Shown: positions 1 through 6,506, numbered from the stretch's first letter. The stretch: 8,104 nucleotides of DNA from an uncultured Catenibacterium sp. (GCA_900764725.1 CAAFPB010000568.1:1-8104), one strand, 5' to 3'. Numbers and translations are program-made. The notes: generated by a model not told the origin, from the sequence alone.

Positions 1-21
1 AGACGTGTGCTCTTCCGATCT
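1..21. other. Illumina TruSeq adapter remnant (artefact)
   Basis: The first 21 bases, starting AGACGTGTGC and ending TCCGATCT, match the 3' end of the standard Illumina TruSeq read-2 adapter as I know it. The reading frame of the AAA-ATPase gene fits its family up to base 22 and stops fitting inside this stretch. It is therefore untrimmed library sequence joined to the contig end, not genomic DNA. The true genomic sequence begins at about base 22. Confidence 0.96.
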
Positions 22-787
22 CTTCTGTAAAGCCAAAGTATTGAGAATATTCTGGATCTTTTACTGTACATACAACCAGATTATTCAAATCGCTGAAGAT
101 ATTCTCTTTCGCAACTCTTTGAATACCAGTCATCATTGCATAATGTAAGCTTGTAGATGTTTTTAATGCATTATGAAGCAGAGAAGATAATCCTCCTCGC
201 AATTCTTCGTAATATCCTCCAACATGAGATTCAATGAAAGGTGTGTCATATTCATCTATAAATACCATTACTTTTTTGTGGTAGTATTTCTCTAATCGTT
301 CCATCAAAAAAGAAAGTGCATCGGTAATATTATCTAGAAGTCCATCATTTTTTGTCATTAACCCTTGCACAAGAGATTCATATTCGTTTTGTTCAAATAC
401 AGTCATTTTTTGTTCAAATACATGAGCATATCGATCATATTCTTTACGCAGTTGTAATTTAATTTCCTTTACAACATTCAATTTATCATTCTTTGCATTC
501 GCAAATGAAATGAAGATTGTAGGATATTGATTCATTTCAGATATATACTCTGTTTCAACAATTTTTGTATCTTTGAATAGTTCTTTAGAATCTTTAGTTA
601 TATCTAAGAATGAAGACATCATCGACATATTAATTGTTTTCCCAAACCTTCTAGGTCGAGTAATAAGAGTGACAGTACTTTTTCTCATTAAAAAATCATA
701 AATCATCATACTTTTATCGATAAAAAAATAATTCTGATTCTTTAAGGTTTCATAATCTACTACTCCTAAAGGTATAGCTTTTCTCAT
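22..787 (-). CDS. AAA-ATPase-like protein, C-terminally truncated by contig end
   Basis: About 255 residues are readable, from the ATG at 785-787 to the adapter boundary, with no stop. The start MRKAIPLGVVDYETL is typical of the AAA-ATPase-like family (PF09820) that is common in gut Firmicutes and Bacteroidetes. A Walker A-like RPRRFGKT lies at residues 44-51, a Walker B-like VFIDEYD ends at about residue 181, and near the break there is TGIQRVAKENIFSDLNN followed by YSQYFGFTEE, a family signature. Full-length members are usually about 500-570 residues and carry a PD-(D/E)XK nuclease-like domain at the C-terminus; that half is missing here because the sequence ends, not necessarily because the gene is broken. 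An AAGGAG ribosome binding site (795-800) sits 7 nt upstream of the start. The biological role is not established; a nucleic-acid or defence/mobile-element role is only a guess for the family. Confidence 0.9.
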
Positions 788-794
788 AGGAACG

Positions 795-820
795 CTCCTT
801 TCTTTTGTACTATTATAACA
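795..820 (-). promoter_or_regulatory. Promoter -10 and RBS of the AAA-ATPase gene
   Basis: On the minus strand an extended -10, TGTTATAAT, occupies 820-812, followed by AAGGAG at 800-795 and the start codon at 787. No convincing -35 is visible at 16-18 bp, as expected for an extended -10 promoter. No intrinsic terminator separates this gene from the ferredoxin gene upstream, so readthrough is also possible. Confidence 0.5.
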
Positions 821-861
821 TAACTATCTTATTGAATAAGCGATAAACTATCAAGTTGTAC

Positions 862-1605
862 CTAGTCAAGATAATATCTATTCTTTCCTATACTTTTCTT
901 TCCATATTCTATCGCCTTTTTAGAACATCTCGCAATACATGCCATACAATGCGTACATTCCTTATCCCATACAGGATGATGATCTTTTATTTGTATATTA
1001 TGTAATGGACAAAGTGTCTCACATAGTCCACATCCAATACATTCATCCGTACTATAGAAAGCATCTGCTTTCACAAAAAGCGGATAGAAAACTGTATTCA
1101 CAATAGAAGATTGGAACTTGTCTTTCAATTGTAATGACATTTTAGGAAAAGGTAAATGCTGGTGGATATAGGAAGCGGTTTGTTTAATGACAGGATCTGC
1201 CTGTTTAATAATGTTTTGAGCTTCATCATCTTCTGGTGTATCAAACATGGCAAGATAGTTTTCTGGCATGATGATTTCCATTGTACCTTTATAGTTGAAC
1301 CCCTTCTCCTCACATAGCTTCCTATTATAGTGACCTGCATTGCCTATATTTCCTCCACAATCCATCACAAAATAGACTTCTTCTACATTTTTAAAAGGTG
1401 TAAAAAGAATCCATTCTTCGACAATACGAGGTATTCTTCAAGCATAAGTAGGTACCACAAATACCAGAGTTCCTTGGATATTCTGTAAGCTATGATTGTT
1501 ATTTCTAATAAGTGCATTTATACTTATATAATCTTCATTTAATTGTTTATGTAGTTCTCTTGCAATATATCGACTATTGCCTGTTCCTGTAAAATAATAA
1601 ATCAT
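862..1605 (-). pseudogene. EFR1-type flavodoxin/4Fe-4S ferredoxin protein interrupted by TGA
   Basis: Read from the ATG at 1603-1605 to the TAG at 862-864 this is one 247-codon frame, broken only by TGA at codon 56 (1438-1440). The N-terminus MIYYFTGTGNSRYIA carries a flavodoxin-type FMN phosphate loop (TGTGNSR, residues 6-12). After the stop come a flavodoxin-like core (VMDCGGNIGNAGHY, MPENYLAMF) and two 4Fe-4S motifs: CIGCGLCETLCP (cysteines 189, 192, 195, 199) and CTHCMACIARC (217, 220, 223, 227). This order and length fit the EFR1 family of flavodoxin-fold ferredoxins, presumed soluble electron carriers whose partners are unknown. The codon sits in PTYA-stop-RIPRI, where I recall the family having PTYAWRIPRI, so TGG to TGA is the simplest explanation. 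AAGGAG (1613-1618) is 7 nt before the start. The region after the stop stays open from 1437 down, with an internal GTG at 1368, but a product from there would lack the FMN loop. Confidence 0.85.
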
Positions 1606-1660
1606 TTGTGTACTCCTTGTTACATATGACTAACTTACGATGTAATTTTTTGAAAAATAG

Positions 1661-1684
1661 TGTATACTTGGTAAAGAAAGAAGG
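1661..1684 (+). promoter_or_regulatory. Putative -10 and RBS of map
   Basis: TATACT at 1663-1668, preceded by TG, is a plausible -10 element. AGAAGG at 1679-1684 is the ribosome binding site, 5 nt before the first ATG and 8 nt before the second. No good -35 is seen at the expected distance. The region 1606-1689 is a divergent intergenic space shared with the ferredoxin gene, for which I could not identify a convincing promoter. Confidence 0.4.
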
Positions 1685-1689
1685 TAAAA

Positions 1690-2550
1690 ATGATGAAAAG
1701 AAAATGCTGGTGTGGTAGTCAGTTAGACTATCATGATTGTCATGAAGCTTTTGATAAAAAGCTTAAACAATATAAAAAACATGGTTATCTTATTCCTAAT
1801 CATAAAATGATTAAGAATGAGAAACAGATTGAAGCTATTAAAAGAGCTGCTGTAGTCAATAATGGATTATTAGACTATATTGAAGAACATATCCAGATTG
1901 GTATGACAACACAGGATATTGATGATATGGCTGTGGCTTATACATCAAGTCATGGTGGTTATTCTGCAGATTTAAACTATGAAGGGTATCCTAAGAGTAT
2001 CTGTACTTCTGTTAATGATGAAGTATGTCATGGTATTCCTGGAGATTATGTACTTCAGGATGGAGATATTATTAATGTAGATGCAACAACTGGAGTCAAT
2101 GGCTATTATGCTGATGCTTCAAGAATGTTTATGCTAGGTAATGTATCAGAAGAAGCACAGCGTCTAGTAAAAGTGACTAAAGAATGTCTTGAAGAAGGTA
2201 TGAAGGCTGTGAAACCTTGGGAAAGTACTATTGCAGATATTGGTACAGCAATTGAAAAACATGCACATGCCAATGGATATAGTGTTGTAGAAGAGTTCTG
2301 TGGTCATGGTATTGGAAAAGCCATGCATGAAGATCCTTATGTATATCATTATACACCAAAAGAAAAGACTGTATTAATTGTTCCTGGAATGGTGTTTACT
2401 ATTGAACCAATGATTAACCAGGGAACACGTCATATCCATCTAGGTACTGATAATGACTGGACTGTTTATACAGATGATGGAAAACTATCAGCACAATGGG
2501 AACATACACTTCTTGTAACAGAAGATGGTGTAGAAATTATTTCTAAATAG
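1690..2550 (+). CDS. map: Type I methionine aminopeptidase with N-terminal SEC-C motif
   Basis: This cytosolic metalloenzyme removes the initiator methionine from new proteins. It is 286 residues long and the catalytic domain covers roughly residues 40-285. By alignment to the E. coli enzyme the five metal ligands are present: D131 (NVDATTG), D142 (YADASRMF), H206 (GHGIG), E239 (TIEPM) and E271 (WEHT). The two active-site histidines are also there, H114 (CHGIPG) and H213 (MHED). The N-terminal extension CWCGSQLDYHDCH (C6, C8, C17, H18) is a SEC-C-type zinc-binding motif, a variant seen in Firmicutes that may help ribosome docking (inference). Two adjacent ATGs (1690, 1693) both suit the AGAAGG site. 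It is the only plus-strand gene here, has its own promoter and terminator, and abuts the convergent DUF1963 gene. Many Firmicutes carry a second shorter map copy near the ribosomal genes; this extended form is probably the stand-alone paralogue. Confidence 0.96.
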   Translation: MMKRKCWCGSQLDYHDCHEAFDKKLKQYKKHGYLIPNHKMIKNEKQIEAIKRAAVVNNGLLDYIEEHIQIGMTTQDIDDMAVAYTSSHGGYSADLNYEGYPKSICTSVNDEVCHGIPGDYVLQDGDIINVDATTGVNGYYADASRMFMLGNVSEEAQRLVKVTKECLEEGMKAVKPWESTIADIGTAIEKHAHANGYSVVEEFCGHGIGKAMHEDPYVYHYTPKEKTVLIVPGMVFTIEPMINQGTRHIHLGTDNDWTVYTDDGKLSAQWEHTLLVTEDGVEIISK

Positions 2551-3375
2551 TTAGAAGCATTGTAATATTAACCAGATATGAGAGAAGTCCTTATTTTTAA
2601 GGTCTTCTTTTTTAATCCAATAATAGATAGAACCAAAATCACCAAACATGATATCTGTCTCTTTTGTACAAATAGAACTGCATTGGAATAAGAGCATCCA
2701 TTCATGCGTGTGGGCTTGTATTTTCTTTTGATCTACTAATGAAATTGTATAAGAATTATCATAGCCCTGATAGATTGTTTCACAATCATATTCCATTTCA
2801 TCTTGAATAATATCTGGATAGCCTAATAGCTTGAAGTTATTTTCTTTAAGGAAATAAGAGTTGTATTTTCTACATATCTTTTGATAGTTCTTTTCATCTA
2901 ATCCTTCTAAAGGACAATATGTAGGAAAGCTTAACTGTTTTGATAAGTTCAATGAGCGTTCAGGAATAATGAATTCTTCATCTAAGTCTTCTGGATAGTC
3001 TCTTTCTTCTAGAATACTTAGATCAGGAAAATAATAGATTCTTGCACATCCTTGATCTTTTGCTTCTAGTCCTGCTGGCATTGTATGTAAATCATAGAAG
3101 AAGAGTAATAATCCTTTAGATGGAAGTAAATGATCCACGTCATAAAAAGACGCTTCTTCTAAATTAATAGAAGCAACAAGTGTTAACGGTCTTTCTTCTA
3201 CAATACCATCAAAATATTCTCCTGCATAATAAGGCCATTTAAAGTCTCTAGGTACAAGTGGCTTACCTCCCAGCTTACTAAAGTACTTGTCAGGTTTTTC
3301 TTCTTTATACTTTAGATAGATTTCATTTTTTGCATATTGTCTTATTTTTCTTGCATATTTCATCGTATTAAACAT
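2551..3375 (-). CDS. YwqG/DUF1963 family protein
   Basis: This is a soluble protein of about 274 residues with no signal peptide or membrane segment. Features typical of the YwqG-like DUF1963 family (PF09234) are SKLGGKPLVPRDFKWPYY near the N-terminus, a Leu/Ile-rich strand (LTLVASINLEEA), PSKGLLLFFYDL, and the C-terminal block GDFGSIYYWIKKEDLKNKDFSHIWLILQCF. The molecular function of the family is unknown. The frame can be opened further upstream at GTG 3384 or ATG 3381, but AGGTGA (3386-3381) is correctly placed as the ribosome binding site for ATG 3375, so I choose that start. A TATAAT lies on this strand at 3398-3393, but it would leave a leader of only about 10 nt. The TAA (2551-2553) directly abuts the stop codon of map. 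I see no terminator of its own; transcription probably runs into map as antisense. Confidence 0.88.
   Translation of the reverse strand: MFNTMKYARKIRQYAKNEIYLKYKEEKPDKYFSKLGGKPLVPRDFKWPYYAGEYFDGIVEERPLTLVASINLEEASFYDVDHLLPSKGLLLFFYDLHTMPAGLEAKDQGCARIYYFPDLSILEERDYPEDLDEEFIIPERSLNLSKQLSFPTYCPLEGLDEKNYQKICRKYNSYFLKENNFKLLGYPDIIQDEMEYDCETIYQGYDNSYTISLVDQKKIQAHTHEWMLLFQCSSICTKETDIMFGDFGSIYYWIKKEDLKNKDFSHIWLILQCF
2583..2613 (+). terminator. Intrinsic terminator of map, inside the opposing gene
   Basis: AGAAG-T-CCTTA (2583-2593) pairs with TAAGG-T-CTTCT (2598-2608) around a TTTT loop, with a single T/T mismatch, followed by five further T (2609-2613). It lies 33 nt after the map stop codon and entirely within the 3' coding end of the convergent DUF1963 gene. 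Confidence 0.7.
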
Positions 3376-3399
3376 AGTCATCACCTATTTCAATTATAC

Positions 3400-3432
3400 A
3401 AAAAAAATCCTTTGCTCGAAAGTAAAGGATTA
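3400..3432 (-). terminator. Intrinsic terminator of the marR-tauE operon
   Basis: On the minus strand AATCCTTT (3431-3424) pairs with AAAGGATT (3413-3406) around a 10-nt loop, followed by a U-run encoded by the A-tract 3400-3407. The TAA stop of the transporter gene (3432-3430) overlaps the first arm, so the operon ends exactly at its terminator. Confidence 0.85.
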
Positions 3433-4206
3433 TTTCAACATAGAGAATGCAAGTACTACAACACCTAATATAACTAGGATAATACCAGTAACTCTATTTA
3501 ATGTTTCTGGAGTCGCTTTATTCGCAAAACGTGCAGCAATTCTTGCCCAGATGAATGTAAAAATAACACATAGAATCCATACACCCCAGTCAGGTGTACC
3601 ACCAATCGCAAAATGTGATACTGCACCTGTTAAGGCAGTGAATGTCATAATAAAGACACTTGTGCCTACTGCTGTCTTAAGTTCATAGCCTAATACAGAA
3701 GTAAGAATAAGAAGCATCATCATACCTCCACCTGCACCAATGAAACCACAGATAAAGCCAATCATAACACCACAGATAACTGACTGAATAGCTCTTTTTT
3801 GAGGAGAGACTGATTCCATAGATTCTTTTGTTGTCATAACTGGTCTAAGGATAAACTTTACTCCAAGAAGCATTGTCATAAAGACTGAGAAATTCCCCAT
3901 AGTAGCTGCTGGTACTAAACTAGAGACATAGCTTCCTACCACTGTAAAGCATAAAACAGAAACCATCATAATTAAACCATTTCTAATATCTAGATTCTTG
4001 TTTTTACCATATTCATACGCAGAAACTGCACTTGCAAGTACATCTGAAGATAATGCGATACCTACAGCCATATAAGGCTTCATTCCTAAAAAAGTGATTA
4101 ACATAGGGCTAATAACAGCTGCAGCACTCATACCTGCAAAACCAGTACCTAAGCCTGCACCCATACCTGCAAAGAATGTAACAAGTAATGTCGTTAATAG
4201 TGTCAT
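3430..4206 (-). CDS. TauE/SafE-family membrane transporter (probable anion/sulfite exporter)
   Basis: This is a 258-residue integral membrane protein with about eight hydrophobic segments, roughly at 2-26, 28-45, 46-65, 76-97, 102-121, 138-170, 178-228 (two segments) and 237-257. The Gly-rich N-terminal GMGAGLGTGFAGMSAA and the equivalent GFICGFIGAGGGMMMLLIL (about 150-168) are the two repeated halves typical of the TauE/SafE (DUF81, PF01925) family. It fits that family's usual 250-270 residues. Members export sulfite, sulfoacetate or other organic anions; the substrate cannot be read from the sequence. The ATG at 4206 lies 1 nt after the marR stop codon, with GGAGG inside the end of marR, so the two genes are co-transcribed and probably translationally coupled. 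By context it is the effector gene of the MarR regulator, so expression is likely induced when the regulator's ligand is present (inference). Confidence 0.92.
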   Translation of the reverse strand: MTLLTTLLVTFFAGMGAGLGTGFAGMSAAAVISPMLITFLGMKPYMAVGIALSSDVLASAVSAYEYGKNKNLDIRNGLIMMVSVLCFTVVGSYVSSLVPAATMGNFSVFMTMLLGVKFILRPVMTTKESMESVSPQKRAIQSVICGVMIGFICGFIGAGGGMMMLLILTSVLGYELKTAVGTSVFIMTFTALTGAVSHFAIGGTPDWGVWILCVIFTFIWARIAARFANKATPETLNRVTGIILVILGVVVLAFSMLK

Positions 4207-4207
4207 C

Positions 4208-4639
4208 TTATTGATCCTCCAATACTCTATTTAGATTGTCTTCCATGATTTCCATACCTTTAAACAATACTTCTTTCATAGAATCATCCATGTTATTAAA
4301 TAATGTGTCTTTAAAAGTTTTCTGAACTAGACGTCCTTTTTCTACAATAGAATCTGCTTTAGAAGTACATACAAGTTCTGTCTTACGACGATCTCCTGCC
4401 ACTTCTCTTCTTTCTAGATACCCTTCTTTTACAAGTTTATCTACATTGATAGAAACAAGATTAGCTTTAAGTTTTCTTACTTCTACAATATCTCTCGCTG
4501 TCTTATATTGAGGATTGTTGGATAAAAACATCAATATATCAAAAGCTGTTTGTGGTAATTTCATTTCCTGACATAATGGTTTACACATCATACTATATGC
4601 ATGAGCCATTTTATTTGGAAACTCTATATTAAAATACAT
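4208..4639 (-). CDS. MarR-family transcriptional regulator
   Basis: This is a 143-residue protein with a winged helix-turn-helix in the MarR style. An N-terminal dimerisation helix (about 5-30) is followed by FDILMFLSNNPQYKTARDIVEVRKLKANLVSINVDKLVKEGYLERREVAGDRRKTELVCT, listed here in parts: recognition region KANLVSINVDKLVKEGYL, then the wing with the conserved DRRK. C-terminal helices complete the dimer interface. The frame extends up to an ATG at 4672, but that codon lies in the operator palindrome only about 3 nt from the predicted transcription start and has no ribosome binding site. The ATG at 4639 has GAAGG (4651-4647) 7 nt upstream and is the likely start. It is first in an operon with the TauE/SafE transporter and probably represses both through the palindrome over its own promoter. 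The inducer is unknown. Confidence 0.92.
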   Translation of the reverse strand: MYFNIEFPNKMAHAYSMMCKPLCQEMKLPQTAFDILMFLSNNPQYKTARDIVEVRKLKANLVSINVDKLVKEGYLERREVAGDRRKTELVCTSKADSIVEKGRLVQKTFKDTLFNNMDDSMKEVLFKGMEIMEDNLNRVLEDQ

Positions 4640-4663
4640 AGTCTGACCTTCTTTCATATTTGT

Positions 4664-4709
4664 ATAGTTCATTTATGAACTATTATAATCACAGAATATT
4701 AGAAGTCAA
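4664..4709 (-). promoter_or_regulatory. marR-tauE promoter with palindromic operator
   Basis: On the minus strand a -35 TTGACT (4709-4704) and a -10 TATAAT (4687-4682) are separated by 16 bp, predicting a start at about 4675. A perfect inverted repeat, ATAGTTCAT-TT-ATGAACTAT on the plus strand (4664-4683), covers the start site and overlaps the -10. Its 20-bp length and position are those of a MarR-type autorepression operator, so the gene product just downstream is the obvious ligand. Confidence 0.8.
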
Positions 4710-5764
4710 TAAAAAACATAGGAGACACGGCAAATGTCTCCTACGTTTCTTCCTTTATACAAAGAGTAGAATATTCCTTTTCTTTCTAGAAGATCATTAA
4801 AGGTTCCTGACTCCGCAAGAGTCCCATGATCTAGTACGAGTATTTCATCGAATCTCTCTAGTAGATTTTCTTCTAATCTATGAGTAATCATGATACATGT
4901 ATTATTTCTATTCAACAAATTCTTTTCTACTTCTTTTGCAGTTACATGATCTAAGTTAGATGTGGGTTCATCATATATGAGTAAATCTGTATTCTTCAAC
5001 AATGTTCTTGCGATACTGATTCTCTGTTTTTCTCCTCCAGAAATATTATTTCCATTCTCATTGATTATAGTATCTAGTCCATGAGGTAATGACGAAACAA
5101 AATGATCTAATCCTGCCTCATGTACGATTTGATTTACTTGTTCCATCGAATAATCGTTATAATAAGTAATATTGTTTCTAAGTGTATCATTGAGAATAGG
5201 TGCATTTTGATGAACCATGGACACATGAGAATACACACTACTCATATCGATATCATTGAGATTTATATCATTAATAGAGATATTTCCCTTATAATTGTCA
5301 TAATAATTTAGAAGCAGTTTAACGATAGTGGACTTCCCACAACCACTATTTCCGACAATCGCATACTTCTTATTCTTAAGAAATTCATAGTTAAAATCAT
5401 GAATGATCTCTTTGTTTTCAGTATAGCCAAAGGATATATGATCCATAGTGATTTTATTAAGACCATTTAGTTTAATTCCAGTTTGAACCACTTTAGCATC
5501 CAGATATTCTTTTAATTTTATTTCAATAGGTTTTGTACTCTTCAATAATGGAAGTTCACTAGATAATCGTCCTAAGGGATTCGCAATATTATTTACAAGC
5601 TGTGTAATTGCCATCATTTCACCAATAGTAATTTGATTTTTAATCACAAAATAGAGTGATATTAGTGTTGTCATGACACTTACACCAAGTGATGATAAGG
5701 TAGAAAAACCAGCTATGATTCCTTCACAATATCTGAAATTTTCCATACTTTCTTCATATATATA
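4706..5764 (-). CDS. ABC exporter, C-terminal half: last two TM helices plus ATPase domain (frameshifted gene)
   Basis: This is the distal part of an ABC exporter, in the -1 frame relative to the N-terminal part. The frame is open from 5764; the first ATG is 5746 (346 residues), but the natural join is at the AT tract. Counting from that ATG, two hydrophobic segments (about 9-35 and 41-58) complete the six-helix permease. The nucleotide-binding domain follows with all key motifs: Walker A GNSGCGKST (132-140), Q-loop Q180, signature ISGGEKQR (235-242), Walker B LLIYDEP (255-261), D-loop NLD and H-loop H289. The ATPase is therefore not degenerate. The substrate is unknown; peptide, lipid or drug export is typical of the family. 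I found no ribosome binding site suited to independent translation. The final dozen codons pass through the terminator hairpin, and the TGA overlaps the marR -35 box, so the true C-terminus may be a little shorter. Confidence 0.88.
   Translation of the reverse strand, partial: YIYEESMENFRYCEGIIAGFSTLSSLGVSVMTTLISLYFVIKNQITIGEMMAITQLVNNIANPLGRLSSELPLLKSTKPIEIKLKEYLDAKVVQTGIKLNGLNKITMDHISFGYTENKEIIHDFNYEFLKNKKYAIVGNSGCGKSTIVKLLLNYYDNYKGNISINDINLNDIDMSSVYSHVSMVHQNAPILNDTLRNNITYYNDYSMEQVNQIVHEAGLDHFVSSLPHGLDTIINENGNNISGGEKQRISIARTLLKNTDLLIYDEPTSNLDHVTAKEVEKNLLNRNNTCIMITHRLEENLLERFDEILVLDHGTLAESGTFNDLLERKGIFYSLYKGRNVGDICRVSYVFY
4711..4745 (-). terminator. Intrinsic terminator of the ABC exporter gene
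   Basis: TAGGAGACA (minus strand 4743-4735) pairs perfectly with TGTCTCCTA (4727-4719) around a 7-nt loop, extended by a G-U and a C-G pair, then a U6 run (4716-4711). The last codons of the ABC reading frame run through this hairpin. It insulates the exporter gene from the marR promoter, which starts directly after it. Confidence 0.85.
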
Positions 5765-6420
5765 TTATCTGCATGATCAAAATTATCTATTACTTTATGA
5801 GTCACCTGGAAACATTTGATGATTTCAAAGGAATTAAAGAAGTCTTTAATCTTCACATTCAAATCACTGAATTTATTGATAGAGTCTATCTGTTTATGAG
5901 AGAGTATCTTGCCTAATAATACAGGGACAAATATCGCAATCACATTAATCAATATGATTATGACAGCAAGTTCAAATTGAAAAGAAATGACTGCAACTAA
6001 ACAAATGAAGAATTGGGATAAATCAGATATGATTGTAAGAAGGTTATCAAAATAATTCTTTTCAAGTATTTTCAGATCATTATTAAATATGCTTGTATAG
6101 ACTGAAGTGTTTTCTTTATTAAAGTCCTTAATATTTTTTGAAAATATCCCTTTAAACAAATCATGTTTCAAAGACAACATAACTTTCTTGAGAAATTTTG
6201 CTTTAAAGAAACCTCTTAGTATATGAAGAGTAAAGTTAATGATGATAAAGAAAATAGTAAGAATCATCACATGATAAAACTGTGTGATATTTTTTGCGTT
6301 TGAAGTATCAATCATTTTTTTGAGAATATTAGCTAAAAAGACAGACATGAGACCTGCTGTTGAAAACAAAATAATACAAATAGAAAAATAAAAGAGATTT
6401 GATTTGATATATTTCTTCAT
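5713..6420 (-). CDS. ABC exporter, N-terminal half: four TM helices (frameshifted gene)
   Basis: This is a 235-codon fragment that starts the exporter: MKKYIKSNLFYF, then hydrophobic segments at about 9-31, 50-71, 126-147 and 149-170 separated by long cytoplasmic loops, the pattern of a type IV (exporter-type) ABC permease. After residue 221 (HADNIY) the frame runs into 14 unrelated residues and a TAG at 5713-5715. Removing one AT unit from the (AT)5 tract at 5756-5765 gives HADNIYEESMENFRYCEGIIAG, continuous with the ATPase half, for a product of about 570 residues, normal for the family. GGGAGGT (6437-6431) is a strong ribosome binding site 10 nt before the ATG. On its own this fragment lacks two helices and the ATPase and should not transport. 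Alternatives are a phase-variable gene, a fixed pseudogene, or a sequence error. Confidence 0.85.
   Translation of the reverse strand: MKKYIKSNLFYFSICIILFSTAGLMSVFLANILKKMIDTSNAKNITQFYHVMILTIFFIIINFTLHILRGFFKAKFLKKVMLSLKHDLFKGIFSKNIKDFNKENTSVYTSIFNNDLKILEKNYFDNLLTIISDLSQFFICLVAVISFQFELAVIIILINVIAIFVPVLLGKILSHKQIDSINKFSDLNVKIKDFFNSFEIIKCFQVTHKVIDNFDHADNIYMKKVWKISDIVKES
5756..5765. repeat. (AT)5 dinucleotide tract at the ABC frameshift
   Basis: Ten bases of alternating AT lie exactly where the two halves of the exporter change frame. In the downstream frame there is a stop (TAA, 5767-5765) immediately on the far side, so the switch must occur within 5756-5764, that is inside the tract. Four units would give one open frame and five break it. 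Confidence 0.85.
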
Positions 6421-6430
6421 ATTTGATTGT

Positions 6431-6467
6431 ACCTCCCTTGTTCATTAATATGTCTTTATTAATTATA
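6431..6467 (-). promoter_or_regulatory. Putative -10 and RBS of the ABC exporter gene
   Basis: On the minus strand TATAAT (6467-6462) is followed about 25 nt later by GGGAGGT (6437-6431). The start codon is at 6420. No good -35 is visible at 16-18 bp; a TTGTAC lies closer, at about 13 bp. The upstream gene is closed by a strong terminator, so an independent promoter is expected here. Confidence 0.45.
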
Positions 6468-6506
6468 AAACTATTAGTAAGTACAATCTATATATTTAAA
6501 TAATTT

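Noticed and set aside
828..840. CTTATT-G-AATAAG palindrome between the ferredoxin and AAA-ATPase genes, with nearby direct repeat AACTATC (822-828, 846-852)
   Set aside because: It is short, AT-only at the core and has no T-run, so it is neither a terminator nor a clear operator; chance is likely in such AT-rich DNA.
1438..1440. TGA read as tryptophan (genetic code 4) or as selenocysteine
   Set aside because: I count 17 in-frame TGG codons in the window's genes and only this one TGA; AT-rich genomes that recode TGA use it for most Trp. No SECIS-like hairpin is apparent after the TGA, and the expected residue is Trp rather than Cys/Sec.
2500..2550. TAGAAAT-A-ATTTCTA palindrome just beyond the DUF1963 stop as its terminator
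   Set aside because: The stem is only A/T-rich with a single-base centre and is not followed by a T-run on the minus strand.
4640..4672. marR translation start at ATG 4672
   Set aside because: It lies inside the operator and about 3 nt from the predicted transcription start, with no ribosome binding site. ATG 4639 has a well-placed GAAGG.
5713..5764. Programmed -1 ribosomal frameshift joining the two ABC halves
   Set aside because: The direction would be right, but no canonical X-XXY-YYZ slippery heptamer exists in the overlap in the correct frame and I see no strong downstream structure. A 2-nt change in the AT tract is simpler.
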